DNA of 64,000 nucleotides. Origin: Blautia sp. XA-2221. Lineage in GTDB: Bacteria > Bacillota > Clostridia > Lachnospirales > Lachnospiraceae. Position numbers and translations under genes: made by a program. The notes beneath the pieces were generated by a model. That model had not been told where the DNA came from, made no database searches, and saw only the letters and a program-made list of their open reading frames with translations. The DNA is taken from contig NZ_JAJQXX010000008.1 in the NCBI RefSeq assembly GCF_028767025.1, positions 1 through 64,000 on the forward strand, in the 5' to 3' direction. This document shows, one piece after another, positions 36,128 through 44,597 of the stretch; positions within the stretch are counted from its first letter, which is position 1; each line of letters opens with the position of its first letter.

Positions 36128-36406
36128 ATGAATAAAACAGAATTAGTAGCAGCAATGGCGAAAGAGACAAATCTTTCCAGGAAAGATGTAGAAGCAGTTC
36201 TGAAATCTTTCACCGATGTTGTAGCATCCGAGCTCAAAAAAGGCGGAAAAATTCAGCTTGTAGGATTTGGTACCTTTGAAGTAAGCGAGAGAGCTGCAAG
36301 AGAAGGAAGAAATCCTCATACTGGTGAAACCATGAAAATCGAAGCTTCCAAAGCACCGAAATTCAAAGCTGGTAAGGCTTTAAAGGATCTTGTAAACGAT
36401 AAATAA
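36128..36406 (+). CDS. hup: HU-family DNA-binding protein
   Basis: The 92-residue nucleoid protein has the HU fold: N-terminal helices (MNKTELVAAMAKE), GFGTFEV, and the DNA-contacting arm RNPHTGETMKI. AGGAGG precedes the ATG. It has its own strong promoter and terminator, so it is an independent unit inserted between mazG and rqcP. Confidence 0.96.
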   Translation: MNKTELVAAMAKETNLSRKDVEAVLKSFTDVVASELKKGGKIQLVGFGTFEVSERAAREGRNPHTGETMKIEASKAPKFKAGKALKDLVNDK

Positions 36407-36420
36407 TAAAGTTTGGCAGA

Positions 36421-36446
36421 GGGGGAACGGCGTGTTCCCCCTTTTT
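36421..36446 (+). terminator. hup terminator
   Basis: GGGGGAAC (36421-36428) pairs with GTTCCCCC (36434-36441), followed by TTTTT. The rqcP ribosome site begins 30 nt later. Confidence 0.85.
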
Positions 36447-36484
36447 CTATGGACTATGAAATAAAAAAGAACAGGAGGTTTTGT

Positions 36485-36724
36485 ATGCGCCTTGATAAAT
36501 ATCTGAAGGTTTCCCGTCTTATTAAAAGAAGAACAGTGGCAAACGAAGCCTGTGACGCAGGAAGAGTTTTGCTTAATGACAAACCCGCCAGAGCTTCTGC
36601 AGCAGTAAAGGCAGGAGATATTGTAGAAATCCAGTTTGGCGGAAAAAGCGTGAAAGTCGAAGTTCTTGATGTAAAAGAGACAGTCCGCAAGGAAGAGGCG
36701 GAAAGTATGTTCCGCTATCTGTAG
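36485..36724 (+). CDS. rqcP: S4-domain ribosome quality-control factor RqcP (YabO)
   Basis: The 79-residue protein is a single S4 RNA-binding domain: MRLDKYLKVSRLIKRRTVAN then GRVLLNDKPA. In Bacillus RqcP supports alanine-tail synthesis on stalled 50S subunits with RqcH. The start at 36485 follows AGGAGG by 7 nt. Position after mazG and hup and before yabP matches Bacillus. Confidence 0.92.
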   Translation: MRLDKYLKVSRLIKRRTVANEACDAGRVLLNDKPARASAAVKAGDIVEIQFGGKSVKVEVLDVKETVRKEEAESMFRYL

Positions 36725-36731
36725 TTTTTAC

Positions 36732-36760
36732 GTCTATTTATAAGCGCTGTTTCATACATT
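36732..36760 (+). promoter_or_regulatory. Probable sigma-E promoter of yabP-yabQ
   Basis: CATACATT (36753-36760) matches the sigma-E -10 consensus CATACANT. A -35-like GTCTATTT (36732-36739) lies 13 nt upstream. yabP and yabQ are mother-cell genes in Bacillus, which agrees. Confidence 0.6.
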
Positions 36761-36792
36761 GTTTATGGAAAGAAACAATGGGAGGCTGGCCC

Positions 36793-37074
36793 TTGGAAGA
36801 GAAAAAGACAATGTGCGCCCACAGGCTGACCCTTGATAACAGACAGGAGGGTACGGTCACAGGCGTCAGGGACATTCATTCTTTTAATGAAAGTGAGATT
36901 TTACTGGAAACAGAAGCCGGAAGACTTTCTGTAAAAGGAGAACTGCTTCATGTGCGGAGACTGAATCTGGAAAAGGGAGAGGCCGATATTGAAGGAAAAA
37001 TAAACAGCTTGACCTATCTTTCGAAAAAAACAGAAAACAAAGAAGAATCTCTGCTGAAGCGGATGTTCCGGTAA
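36793..37074 (+). CDS. yabP: Sporulation protein YabP
   Basis: The 93-residue protein is a member of the YabP/YqfC family, mother-cell proteins needed for spore morphogenesis. Characteristic parts are HRLTLDNRQEGTVTGVRDI, FNESEILLET and KGELLHVRRLNLEKGE. A TTG start at 36793 is chosen because GGGAGG ends 7 nt upstream; the ATG at 36778 precedes that ribosome site and has none of its own. Likely sigma-E driven (36732-36760). yabQ follows 3 nt later. Confidence 0.9.
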   Translation: MEEKKTMCAHRLTLDNRQEGTVTGVRDIHSFNESEILLETEAGRLSVKGELLHVRRLNLEKGEADIEGKINSLTYLSKKTENKEESLLKRMFR

Positions 37075-37077
37075 AAT

Positions 37078-37557
37078 ATGAGCGGCTATATGGAGTATGA
37101 GGCAGCGCTGTTTCTTTTGTCCGTGCTGATGGGGGCGGTGCTTTTTCTCGTTTATAAGATTCTGACTGCTTTGAGGAAGGTGATTTCTCATCCGCCCTGG
37201 GCGGTGGATGCGGAGGACCTTTTTTACTGGATCGCAGCAGGGATTTTTATGTTTTCCGTGATATACAGGTTCAATCAGGGAACGCTCCGGTGTTTTCTTT
37301 TTGCAGGAAGTATTCTGGGAGCCTTTCTGTGCCGTGAAACGGTGGCAGATCTGTTTGAGAGGATTCTTGTGTTTCTGTGTGGAATTCCTGTGAAATTTGT
37401 AAAAATTTCAACAAAGAGGTTGCTATTTCTTTTTAAAAGAGGTAGTATTTTATTGTATAAGTATAAAAACAGGTCAAAAAAAGGTTTTAAAGCAAAGAGG
37501 ATCAGTCAGGTTGAAAAAGTCAAAAAGAAAGAAAAGCAAAAAAAGAATAGCGAATAA
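37078..37557 (+). CDS. yabQ: Sporulation protein YabQ
   Basis: The 159-residue membrane protein of the YabQ family is required for cortex formation in Bacillus. Three to four membrane spans lie in the first 105 residues (LFLLSVLMGAVLFLVYKI; the DLFYWIAAGIFMF segment). A very basic tail from about 120 to the end follows. It starts 3 nt after yabP without a clear ribosome site, so it is probably translated by coupling. Its end overlaps divIC by 47 nt. Confidence 0.9.
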   Translation: MSGYMEYEAALFLLSVLMGAVLFLVYKILTALRKVISHPPWAVDAEDLFYWIAAGIFMFSVIYRFNQGTLRCFLFAGSILGAFLCRETVADLFERILVFLCGIPVKFVKISTKRLLFLFKRGSILLYKYKNRSKKGFKAKRISQVEKVKKKEKQKKNSE

Positions 37558-37825
37558 CTATCTGGGAATGGCTGTCATTTCAGTTGTTGTTCTTCTGCTT
37601 CTTGGCGGCCTGGCAATGAAAAGTCACAATCTCAGAAACAGGATCGCCTATTATGATGCCCAGGCAGCAGAGCTGAAACAGCAGATTTCCGATGAAAAAG
37701 AACGGACAAAGGAAATCGACAAGCGTACAGAGTATATGCAGACGGATGAGTATGCGGCAGAGGTTGCCAGAGACAGACTTGGGCTTGTAAAAGATAATGA
37801 AACTGTGTTTGAAGAAGAAAAATAA
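37511..37825 (+). CDS. divIC: Septum formation initiator (DivIC/FtsB family)
   Basis: This 104-residue bitopic divisome protein has a basic N-terminus, one membrane span (about 19-36) and a coiled coil (about 40-70). A conserved C-terminal block follows (TDEYAAEVARDRLGLVKDNE). The start is TTG at 37511 behind AGAGG, inside yabQ. The Bacillus order yabQ-divIC is kept, but the S1-domain gene yabR that follows there is absent. Confidence 0.9.
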   Translation: MKKSKRKKSKKRIANNYLGMAVISVVVLLLLGGLAMKSHNLRNRIAYYDAQAAELKQQISDEKERTKEIDKRTEYMQTDEYAAEVARDRLGLVKDNETVFEEEK

Positions 37826-37867
37826 CAGTATTCTGAATGCAGTGAACAGTAAAAATAACACAGATTT

Positions 37868-37933
37868 TGGCGAAAAGTTTTTTATGGCTTTCGCCTGTGT
37901 TTGACAGATATTTTAGAACCTGTCCTTTATAAT
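37868..37933 (+). promoter_or_regulatory. spoIIE promoter with 21-bp spacer and Spo0A-box-like sites
   Basis: TTGACA (37901-37906) and TATAAT (37928-37933) are separated by 21 bp, the same as the spoIIGA promoter in this window. TGGCGAA (37868-37874) fits the Spo0A core TGNCGAA. An inverted near-copy (TTCGCC, 37890-37895) lies just upstream of -35. Confidence 0.72.
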
Positions 37934-37968
37934 AGCACTTGATGAAGTGTGTAAAGGGGAGGGGAAAT

Positions 37969-39462
37969 ATGCAGGAATGGATTATTGCCATGCTCGTGAT
38001 CAGCCTACTGCTGATTTTCCGGGACATGGCAAAAACTATTTTGACGGGGCAGATGTCGAAAAAGGAAGAACCATTTGCTCCCGGAGAAAGCCATCCTCAG
38101 AAGGAGAAGGTGAAACGGTATGCGGCTTCCTTCCAGAAGCTGGCAGATACCTTTTACGGGATGCCCTACAGGAAGGAATATTTAAGCTCCGGTCAGGTTG
38201 ATGTGATACTAAAAGACACCAATGAGGAGATGTGCAGCAGGTGCTATCACAGAGAAATATGCTGGGGAGAAAATGCCGGTTCTCTGAAGCAGGGCGGCGA
38301 GGCAATGATCCGTGCCATGGAAGAAGGGAACGAGGAAACGGTGGAAATGATCCGTCAGGAATGGGCGGAAATCTGCGGCAAGTCCATACAGTATCTGGAA
38401 ACGGTCAGAGAACGTTTTCAGAAAGAAAAACAGAATCTGGTGTGGAGCAATCGCATGATCGAAAGCAGACTGGCAGTGGCGCAGCAGCTGACAGAGATAT
38501 CCCGGATCATGGGAATGGTCGCAGAAGATATTTATGATATTTCCCCGGCGGATCCGAAGTTTCAGGAGAGTATCCGCAGGATCCTGAAAAAGCGTCATAT
38601 TATGCTGAAAAATGTCTGGGTTATGGATAAGGTAGAGGGCCGCAGACAGATGTTTCTTACCATGAAAGCCAGAAGCGGACAATGCGTATCTGTGACAGAA
38701 GTTTCGCAGCTTCTGTCAGGCTTGTGTGAGTGTGCCATGACTTCTGCTGCCGACAGCAGAGGGATTGTAAACGGAGAATATCATACGGTACATTTTGTGG
38801 AAGACGTCAGCTATCAGGTAATGTACGGTGTGGCCAAGCTTACAAGAGAGGAAGAAAAGATTTCCGGAGACAACTATATCTGCAGACAGGAGGAAGGCGG
38901 AAAGTTTGTTATGTGTCTTTCTGACGGAATGGGTTCCGGTATGGATGCCTGCAGAGAAAGTGAGATCGTGGTGGAGCTTCTGGAGCAGTTTCTGGAATCC
39001 GGTTTTACTCAGGAGACAGCTGCCAGAATGGTAAATTCTGCTCTGGTGCTGAAAGGACGGGAGGGGATGTTTTCCACAGTCGATATCTGCGCTCTGGATC
39101 TTTATACAGGGATCTGCAGTTTTCTGAAGGCGGGGGCTGCATCTACCTTTATCAAACGTGATCACTGGGTGGAGGCGATTTCTTCAGAAAGTCTTGCAGC
39201 AGGACTGGTTCAGCAGATTGATTTTGACACGGCTTCCCGGAAACTGTATCATGGAGATTATCTGATCATGATGACGGATGGGGTTCTGGACGCCCTTCCT
39301 CTGGACAGGGAAGAAGAAACCATGAAAGAGATTATTATGGACGTTCAGGAGGAAAATCCCAGAGAGGTCAGCAGAGGAATTCTGGAACGGGTGCTGGGGT
39401 ACAGCGATTACCGTGCCAGAGATGACATGACAGTGCTGGTAGCCAGTGTGCTGCGCAAGTAG
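37969..39462 (+). CDS. spoIIE: SpoIIE serine phosphatase, short form with one membrane span
   Basis: SpoIIE dephosphorylates SpoIIAA-P and so frees sigma-F in the forespore. The 497-residue protein has one N-terminal span (about 3-20), a regulatory region (about 50-280) with two Cys pairs (CSRCYHREICW) and a C-terminal PP2C domain (about 290-497) with metal-binding Asp in LSDGMGSG, MTDGVLDA and DDMTVLV. Bacillus SpoIIE has some 800 residues with ten spans; that membrane block is missing here. The start at 37969 follows GGGGAGGGG. Promoter and neighbours confirm identity. Confidence 0.88.
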   Translation: MQEWIIAMLVISLLLIFRDMAKTILTGQMSKKEEPFAPGESHPQKEKVKRYAASFQKLADTFYGMPYRKEYLSSGQVDVILKDTNEEMCSRCYHREICWGENAGSLKQGGEAMIRAMEEGNEETVEMIRQEWAEICGKSIQYLETVRERFQKEKQNLVWSNRMIESRLAVAQQLTEISRIMGMVAEDIYDISPADPKFQESIRRILKKRHIMLKNVWVMDKVEGRRQMFLTMKARSGQCVSVTEVSQLLSGLCECAMTSAADSRGIVNGEYHTVHFVEDVSYQVMYGVAKLTREEEKISGDNYICRQEEGGKFVMCLSDGMGSGMDACRESEIVVELLEQFLESGFTQETAARMVNSALVLKGREGMFSTVDICALDLYTGICSFLKAGAASTFIKRDHWVEAISSESLAAGLVQQIDFDTASRKLYHGDYLIMMTDGVLDALPLDREEETMKEIIMDVQEENPREVSRGILERVLGYSDYRARDDMTVLVASVLRK

Positions 39463-39486
39463 AAACAAAAGAGGAGAAAAGCATAG

Positions 39487-40896
39487 ATGCAGGAGCAGAT
39501 TTATGCAAAAGTCCGCGCTTTTGCAGAAAAAAACAGGATGTTTGATCAGTGTGGGGCGGTGGCTGCCGGGATATCCGGAGGAGGGGATTCCGTCACCATG
39601 CTGGATATTCTGAACAGACTGAAAGAAGAATATGGATTTCAGATCACAGCCGTTCATGTAAATCACGGGATCCGGGGAGCAGAGGCGCAGCGGGATCAGG
39701 AAGCGGCAGAGGATCTGTGCAGAAAAATGGGGATTCCCTGCAGAGTATACGGTTTTGATGTTCCGAGCCTTGCTGCACAGTGGAAAATCGGTCTGGAAGA
39801 GGCAGGAAGGAGAGTCCGCAGACAGGCCTTTGAAGAAACGCTTGCCGGAGCGCAGATTTCAGAAGGGAAAAAGAAGGTGATCGCTCTTGCTCATAACCGG
39901 AACGATCTGGCGGAAACCATGCTTCATCATCTCTGCAGGGGTACCGGACTCAGAGGGCTTTCTTCCATGAAAGCGGCAGAGGATGGCATCGTCCGTCCGG
40001 TTCTCTGTCTGGAACGGAAGGAAATTGACGAGTATCTCAGAGAAAGAAACCTGCCTTATGTAACAGACAGCACAAATCTTCAGGATGAATATACCAGAAA
40101 CAGGATCCGCCACCATGTGATCCCGGTTCTGGAACGTGAGATCAATGAAAAAACAGTGTCCCATATGGCAGAAACCTCTGAGCTGATCGGGCAGGCGGAG
40201 GTTTATTTCAGGGAAAAAGGCGCATCTCTGGCAGAAGGATGCCGCACCGAAAAGGGGGAGATCTTTTTTGGAGAAAACTTTCTGAAACATCCTGAAATCA
40301 TCAGGAAGTATGCAGTGAGAGAAGCGGTTGAAAGGCTTGCAGGACAAAGAAAAGACATTTCCCTGACACATGTACGTGCAGTTCTGGAACTTTTTGAACT
40401 TCGTACCGGGGCATCGGTGAATCTTCCCTATCATCTGGAGGCTGTGAAAACATACGAAGGAATTCTTATAAGAAAGAAAAATTCAGAGGATCCGGTCAGG
40501 AACTTCCGGGAATATCCGCTTCCTGTAAATGGAAGTCTTACCTGTGACCTGGGAAACTTTGAAACAAAAATCTTTTCCTGGTCAGACCAGAAGATTTGTG
40601 AAAAAAAGTATACGAAATGGCTGGATTATGATAGAATAAAATACGATATATCTGTCCGCACCAGAAAAACCGGCGATTACCTTACGGTAAACAGTCAGGG
40701 ACACCGCAAAAAACTGACACGGTGCATGATCGACGAAAAATTTCCGCGTGAACAGAGGGATAACATTCCTCTGATCGCAGAAGGAAGCGAGGTTCTCTGG
40801 ATCGTGGGCGGAAGAATGAATGAAAGGTATAAGATCACATCAGAAACAAAGAATGTGCTGGAAATCAAATACCAAGGAGGAAAATATCATGAGTGA
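39487..40896 (+). CDS. tilS: tRNA(Ile)-lysidine synthase
   Basis: This N-type ATP pyrophosphatase converts C34 of tRNA-Ile(CAU) to lysidine. It has 469 residues. The PP-loop SGGGDS is at 30-35, with HVNHGIRG and the LAHNRNDLAETML block. The C-terminal TilS domain has VRTRKTGDYL and KLTRCMIDEKFPREQRD. The ATG follows GAGGAG. It overlaps hpt by 8 nt, as in many Firmicutes. Confidence 0.94.
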   Translation: MQEQIYAKVRAFAEKNRMFDQCGAVAAGISGGGDSVTMLDILNRLKEEYGFQITAVHVNHGIRGAEAQRDQEAAEDLCRKMGIPCRVYGFDVPSLAAQWKIGLEEAGRRVRRQAFEETLAGAQISEGKKKVIALAHNRNDLAETMLHHLCRGTGLRGLSSMKAAEDGIVRPVLCLERKEIDEYLRERNLPYVTDSTNLQDEYTRNRIRHHVIPVLEREINEKTVSHMAETSELIGQAEVYFREKGASLAEGCRTEKGEIFFGENFLKHPEIIRKYAVREAVERLAGQRKDISLTHVRAVLELFELRTGASVNLPYHLEAVKTYEGILIRKKNSEDPVRNFREYPLPVNGSLTCDLGNFETKIFSWSDQKICEKKYTKWLDYDRIKYDISVRTRKTGDYLTVNSQGHRKKLTRCMIDEKFPREQRDNIPLIAEGSEVLWIVGGRMNERYKITSETKNVLEIKYQGGKYHE

Positions 40897-41422
40897 AAAA
40901 ATCAGAGTATTACTCAGCGAAGAAGAAGTGGAGGCAAAAATCAGAGAGGTTGCCGCAAAAATCAGCAAAGATTATGAAGGAAAGGAACTTCACCTGATCT
41001 GTGTTTTAAAGGGCGGAGTATTTTTTACCTGTGAACTTGCAAAAAGGATTACTGTTCCGGTATCTCTTGACTTTATGTCTGTATCCAGCTATGGAGATGA
41101 CACAAAATCAAGCGGTGTGGTAAGGATCGTGAAGGATCTGGATCAGCCTCTGATCGGCAAAGACGTACTGATCGTTGAGGATATCATTGACTCAGGAAGA
41201 ACTCTGAGCTATCTGATCGAAATCCTGAAAGGACGTAATCCAAACAGTGTCCGTCTCTGCACACTGCTGGATAAACCGGAGAGAAGAGTAAAGGATGTAA
41301 ATGTAGATTACTGCTGTTTCAATATCCCGGATGAGTTTGTTGTTGGATATGGTCTGGACTATGCCCAGAAATATCGCAATCTCCCGTTTATCGGCGTAGT
41401 AGAATTGGACACAGAAGAATGA
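40889..41422 (+). CDS. hpt: Hypoxanthine phosphoribosyltransferase
   Basis: This 177-residue purine-salvage enzyme makes IMP or GMP. The PRPP loop is VLIVEDIIDSGRTL; KGGVFF and the C-terminal DEFVVGYGLDYAQKYRNLP are also diagnostic. The start at 40889 follows AAGGAGG by 7 nt inside the end of tilS; the frame from 40820 is internal to tilS. Position between tilS and ftsH is conserved. Confidence 0.96.
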   Translation: MSEKIRVLLSEEEVEAKIREVAAKISKDYEGKELHLICVLKGGVFFTCELAKRITVPVSLDFMSVSSYGDDTKSSGVVRIVKDLDQPLIGKDVLIVEDIIDSGRTLSYLIEILKGRNPNSVRLCTLLDKPERRVKDVNVDYCCFNIPDEFVVGYGLDYAQKYRNLPFIGVVELDTEE

Positions 41423-41438
41423 AAGGAGATTCAGTTAA

Positions 41439-43253
41439 GTGAATAAACAGCCAAGCAGAATTGGCCTGTATCTGATTTTGACCGCATTGCTGGTGGGAGG
41501 CTATTTTTATCTGAGCAACCAGGTGTCCGGTCAGAATGACTATACCATAGAAGCATTGGAGCAGGCAGCAGAAGAAGGAAGAGTAAATGATGCGGTGATT
41601 TATCAGAACAGGGAAGTTCCTACCGGTTCTGTGGCTGCAGATATTGAGAACGAAGGACAGAAGCGCGTCTATGTAACGGATGTCAGGGATGCACAGGAAA
41701 TGCTGAAGAAAAACAAGATTTCCCCTCTGGTAAAAGATGTTCCTCAGCAGAATGTGTTCCTTACCACACTTCTTCCTCTGCTTCTTACAGGAGGCCTGAT
41801 CCTGTTCCTTTTCCTGATGATGAACAGACAGATGTCAGGAGGCGGAGGAAATGCCAAAATGATGAATTTTGGCAAGAGCCGTGCAAGGATGATGCTTCCG
41901 GACGACAAAAAAGTAACATTTCAGAATGTAGCCGGACTTCAGGAAGAAAAAGAAGATCTGGTTGAGGTGGTAGATTTTCTGAAATCGCCTCAGAAATATA
42001 CGAACGTAGGCGCAAGGATCCCCAAAGGTGTGATTCTTGTAGGACCTCCGGGAACCGGAAAAACTCTTCTGGCAAAAGCTGTTGCCGGAGAAGCAGGCGT
42101 TCCGTTTTTCTCCATTTCAGGATCAGACTTTGTGGAGATGTTTGTAGGTGTGGGAGCTTCCCGTGTGAGGGATCTGTTTGAAGAAGGAAAGCGTCACGCA
42201 CCATGTATTATTTTTATTGACGAGATCGATGCGGTTGCAAGACAGCGAGGAACCGGCATGGGCGGCGGACATGATGAGCGCGAGCAGACATTGAACCAGC
42301 TTCTTGTGGAAATGGATGGCTTCGGTGTCAATGAGGGCATTATTGTTATGGCTGCCACAAACCGTGTGGATATCCTGGATCCGGCCATTCTCCGTCCGGG
42401 ACGTTTTGACCGTAAGGTTGCAGTTGGACGTCCGGATGTGAAAGGACGTGAGGAGATCCTTCGGGTTCATGCCAAAGACAAGCCCCTTGGCGAGGATGTA
42501 GACCTGGCACAGATTGCTCAGACTACAGCAGGATTCACAGGCGCAGATCTGGAAAACCTTCTGAACGAGGCGGCAATCATGGCTGCCAGAGACGGCCGCA
42601 GCTATGTAATGCAGCAGGATATCAAGCATGCGTTTATCAAAGTCGGAATCGGAGCAGAGAAGAGAAGCAAGGTGATTTCTGAAAAAGAGAAGAAGATCAC
42701 TGCTTATCATGAGGCAGGTCATGCGATCCTTTTCCATGTACTTCCTGATATGGATCCGGTATATACCATTTCCATTATTCCGACAGGAGTGGGCGCAGCA
42801 GGCTATACCATGCCTCTTCCGGAAAATGACGAAATGTTCAATACAAAGGGAAAAATGCTCCAGGATATCACCACCCTTCTGGGAGGCCGTGTGGCGGAAG
42901 AGATTATTTTCGGAGACATTACCACAGGAGCGTCCAATGATATCCAGCGTGCAACTGCTACAGCCCGTGCAATGGTCATGCAGTACGGTATGTCTGAAAA
43001 AATGGGACTGATCGCTTACGGTGATGAAGGTGATGAAGTGTTCATTGGAAGAGATCTGGCTCACACAAGAAGCTACAGTGAAGAGGTTGCAAAGGATATC
43101 GATCAGGAAATCCATGATATCATTGACGGATGCCATCAGAAGGCCAGAGAGATCATTCTTGAGCATGAAGATGTGCTCCATAAATGCGCTGCTCTTCTGT
43201 TAGAGAAGGAAAAGGTGCAGAGAGACGAGTTTGAGGCACTTTTTACAGCATAA
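41439..43253 (+). CDS. ftsH: ATP-dependent zinc metalloprotease FtsH
   Basis: This 604-residue membrane AAA+ protease has two N-terminal spans (about 10-26 and 108-128). Walker A GPPGTGKT is at 202-209, Walker B IIFIDEID follows, and the zinc motif is HEAGH (His424, Glu425, His428). The GTG start follows AAAGGAG. It closes the spoIIE-to-ftsH block and ends without the long acidic tail some orthologues have. Confidence 0.96.
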   Translation: MNKQPSRIGLYLILTALLVGGYFYLSNQVSGQNDYTIEALEQAAEEGRVNDAVIYQNREVPTGSVAADIENEGQKRVYVTDVRDAQEMLKKNKISPLVKDVPQQNVFLTTLLPLLLTGGLILFLFLMMNRQMSGGGGNAKMMNFGKSRARMMLPDDKKVTFQNVAGLQEEKEDLVEVVDFLKSPQKYTNVGARIPKGVILVGPPGTGKTLLAKAVAGEAGVPFFSISGSDFVEMFVGVGASRVRDLFEEGKRHAPCIIFIDEIDAVARQRGTGMGGGHDEREQTLNQLLVEMDGFGVNEGIIVMAATNRVDILDPAILRPGRFDRKVAVGRPDVKGREEILRVHAKDKPLGEDVDLAQIAQTTAGFTGADLENLLNEAAIMAARDGRSYVMQQDIKHAFIKVGIGAEKRSKVISEKEKKITAYHEAGHAILFHVLPDMDPVYTISIIPTGVGAAGYTMPLPENDEMFNTKGKMLQDITTLLGGRVAEEIIFGDITTGASNDIQRATATARAMVMQYGMSEKMGLIAYGDEGDEVFIGRDLAHTRSYSEEVAKDIDQEIHDIIDGCHQKAREIILEHEDVLHKCAALLLEKEKVQRDEFEALFTA

Positions 43254-43359
43254 AATTACAGTGGCAAAAATACACATGTACAATATATCCAAAAACGAAT
43301 ATGCATTTTTGTGAACTTTGTGCACACTTATTTGTTGCCTCATGGTATTATATATATCG

Positions 43360-43451
43360 TAAAAACCCCCCAATACATTATATAGTTTTTGCTACACCCC
43401 ATAAGAAGAAATACCTTCTCCAAAAAGCCAGCTTATCCCGCTGGCTTTTTT
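43360..43451 (+). ncRNA. Candidate small RNA with C-rich tracts ending at a terminator
   Basis: The 326-nt gap after ftsH has no ORF of note. Its last 92 nt hold CCCCCC (43367-43372), CACCCC (43395-43400), a small AGAAG/CTTCT hairpin and a strong terminator: AAAAAGCCAGC (43422-43432) with GCTGGCTTTTTT (43440-43451). C-rich single-stranded stretches next to a terminator are typical of Firmicute sRNAs that pair with ribosome sites. AT-rich promoter-like sequence lies upstream (about 43340-43357) but no consensus -35. It may simply be the ftsH 3' UTR. Confidence 0.35.
43422..43451 (+). terminator. Terminator after ftsH
   Basis: The stem AAAAAGCCAGC/GCTGGCTTTTTT has a 7-nt loop and T-run; it is the end of the ftsH transcript and of the candidate RNA. 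Confidence 0.88.
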
Positions 43452-43479
43452 ACTGTCTGTAAATATATATAAAATCATC

Positions 43480-43508
43480 TTGACATGATATTACGGGTAT
43501 GTTACGAT
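43480..43508 (+). promoter_or_regulatory. Promoter of the amino-acid ABC transporter operon
   Basis: TTGACA and TACGAT are separated by 17 nt. Confidence 0.65.
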
Positions 43509-43579
43509 AACAATACTTTCGCATGGTAGAGTGACTACGTGATAACATAGAAGAGTGGAAATGAGAGGAGACAGACAGT

Positions 43580-44443
43580 ATGAAGAAAAAAACAGTTGTG
43601 GTAATGATGGCGGCATTGATGGCAGCAGGCATGGTGTCTGCGGTAAACGTTCAGGCGGGAATAGAGGATAAAACATTGATCGTAGGTTTTGATGCGGAAT
43701 ATCCTCCTTATGGATATATGGATGAAAACGGAGAGTACACAGGTTTTGATCTGGAGCTTGCCCAGGCAGTGTGCGAACTGGAGGGGTGGGAGCTTGAGAA
43801 GAAACCTCTGAACTGGGACTCCAAGGATATGGAGCTGAATTCAGGATCTATTGACTGTATCTGGAATGGTTTTACCATGAACGGAAGAGAAGAGGAATAT
43901 ACATTTTCTGTCCCTTATGTGGATAACAGTCAGGTGATTGTTGTGGCAGAGGATTCCGGCATTGAGAAGCTTTCTGATCTTGCAGGCAAAACCGTAGGTG
44001 TTCAGGCCGCATCCGCAGCTCTGGATGTACTGAAAAGCGAGGAAGAAGGCGGACAGAAGAAACTGGCAGATACCTTTGCGGCTCTGAATGAATTTGCGGA
44101 TTACAATACGGCATTTACAGAACTTCAGGCAGGAGCGCTTGATGCGCTGGCTATTGATATCGGTGTTGCAAAATATCAGATTAATTCCAGAGGGGAAGGA
44201 TTTATGATCCTGGATGAAAGCCTGAATAAAGAGCAGTATGCCATTGGTTTCAAAAAAGGCAATGACGAGCTCTGCGAAATCGTAAATGCAGATCTTCAGA
44301 AGCTTGCTGAAGACGGAAAAGTGCAGGAACTTGCCGAAAAATATGAAATTGCAGATATGGTAAGTCTGAAAGCTTCCGGAGAAGAAAATGAAGATGCTGC
44401 AGAAAAAGAAGAAAAAACGGACTCTGAAAAAGCAGCAGAATAA
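43580..44443 (+). CDS. Polar amino-acid ABC transporter substrate-binding protein
   Basis: The 287-residue exported protein is a family 3 (HisJ/FliY-like) binding protein: VGFDAEYPPYGYMDENGEYTG, DLELAQAVC, and SIDCIWNGFTMN. The signal peptide (about 1-26, ending VNVQA) has no lipobox Cys, unusual for a Gram-positive binding protein, so it would be released or held otherwise. A Glu/Lys-rich tail covers the last 25 residues. AGAGGAG precedes the ATG. The operon continues with permease and ATPase; a hairpin at 44514-44553 separates it and probably keeps downstream expression lower. Confidence 0.9.
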   Translation: MKKKTVVVMMAALMAAGMVSAVNVQAGIEDKTLIVGFDAEYPPYGYMDENGEYTGFDLELAQAVCELEGWELEKKPLNWDSKDMELNSGSIDCIWNGFTMNGREEEYTFSVPYVDNSQVIVVAEDSGIEKLSDLAGKTVGVQAASAALDVLKSEEEGGQKKLADTFAALNEFADYNTAFTELQAGALDALAIDIGVAKYQINSRGEGFMILDESLNKEQYAIGFKKGNDELCEIVNADLQKLAEDGKVQELAEKYEIADMVSLKASGEENEDAAEKEEKTDSEKAAE

Positions 44444-44513
44444 AAGCTGCTGTGAACAGCAACGGATAAAAAAGATCCGGGCATAAATCAGATACCGGAA
44501 TAAAAGATAAAGA

Positions 44514-44553
44514 AAAGCTGCTGTGCTGTAAATAGGAAACGTACAGCAGCTTT
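44514..44553 (+). terminator. Intercistronic hairpin, partial terminator
   Basis: AAAGCTGCTGT (44514-44524) pairs with ACAGCAGCTTT (44543-44553). A second copy of AAAGCTGCTGT at 44443-44453 could pair with the same right arm. Only a short T-stretch follows, so read-through into the permease is expected. Confidence 0.6.
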
Positions 44554-44597
44554 ATTACGACAGGAAAGTTTTCCTGACTGATAACGGAGGAAAAAAT

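Noticed and set aside
41439-43253. Tandem-start forms of FtsH
   Set aside because: Only the GTG at 41439 has a proper ribosome site and includes the first membrane span.
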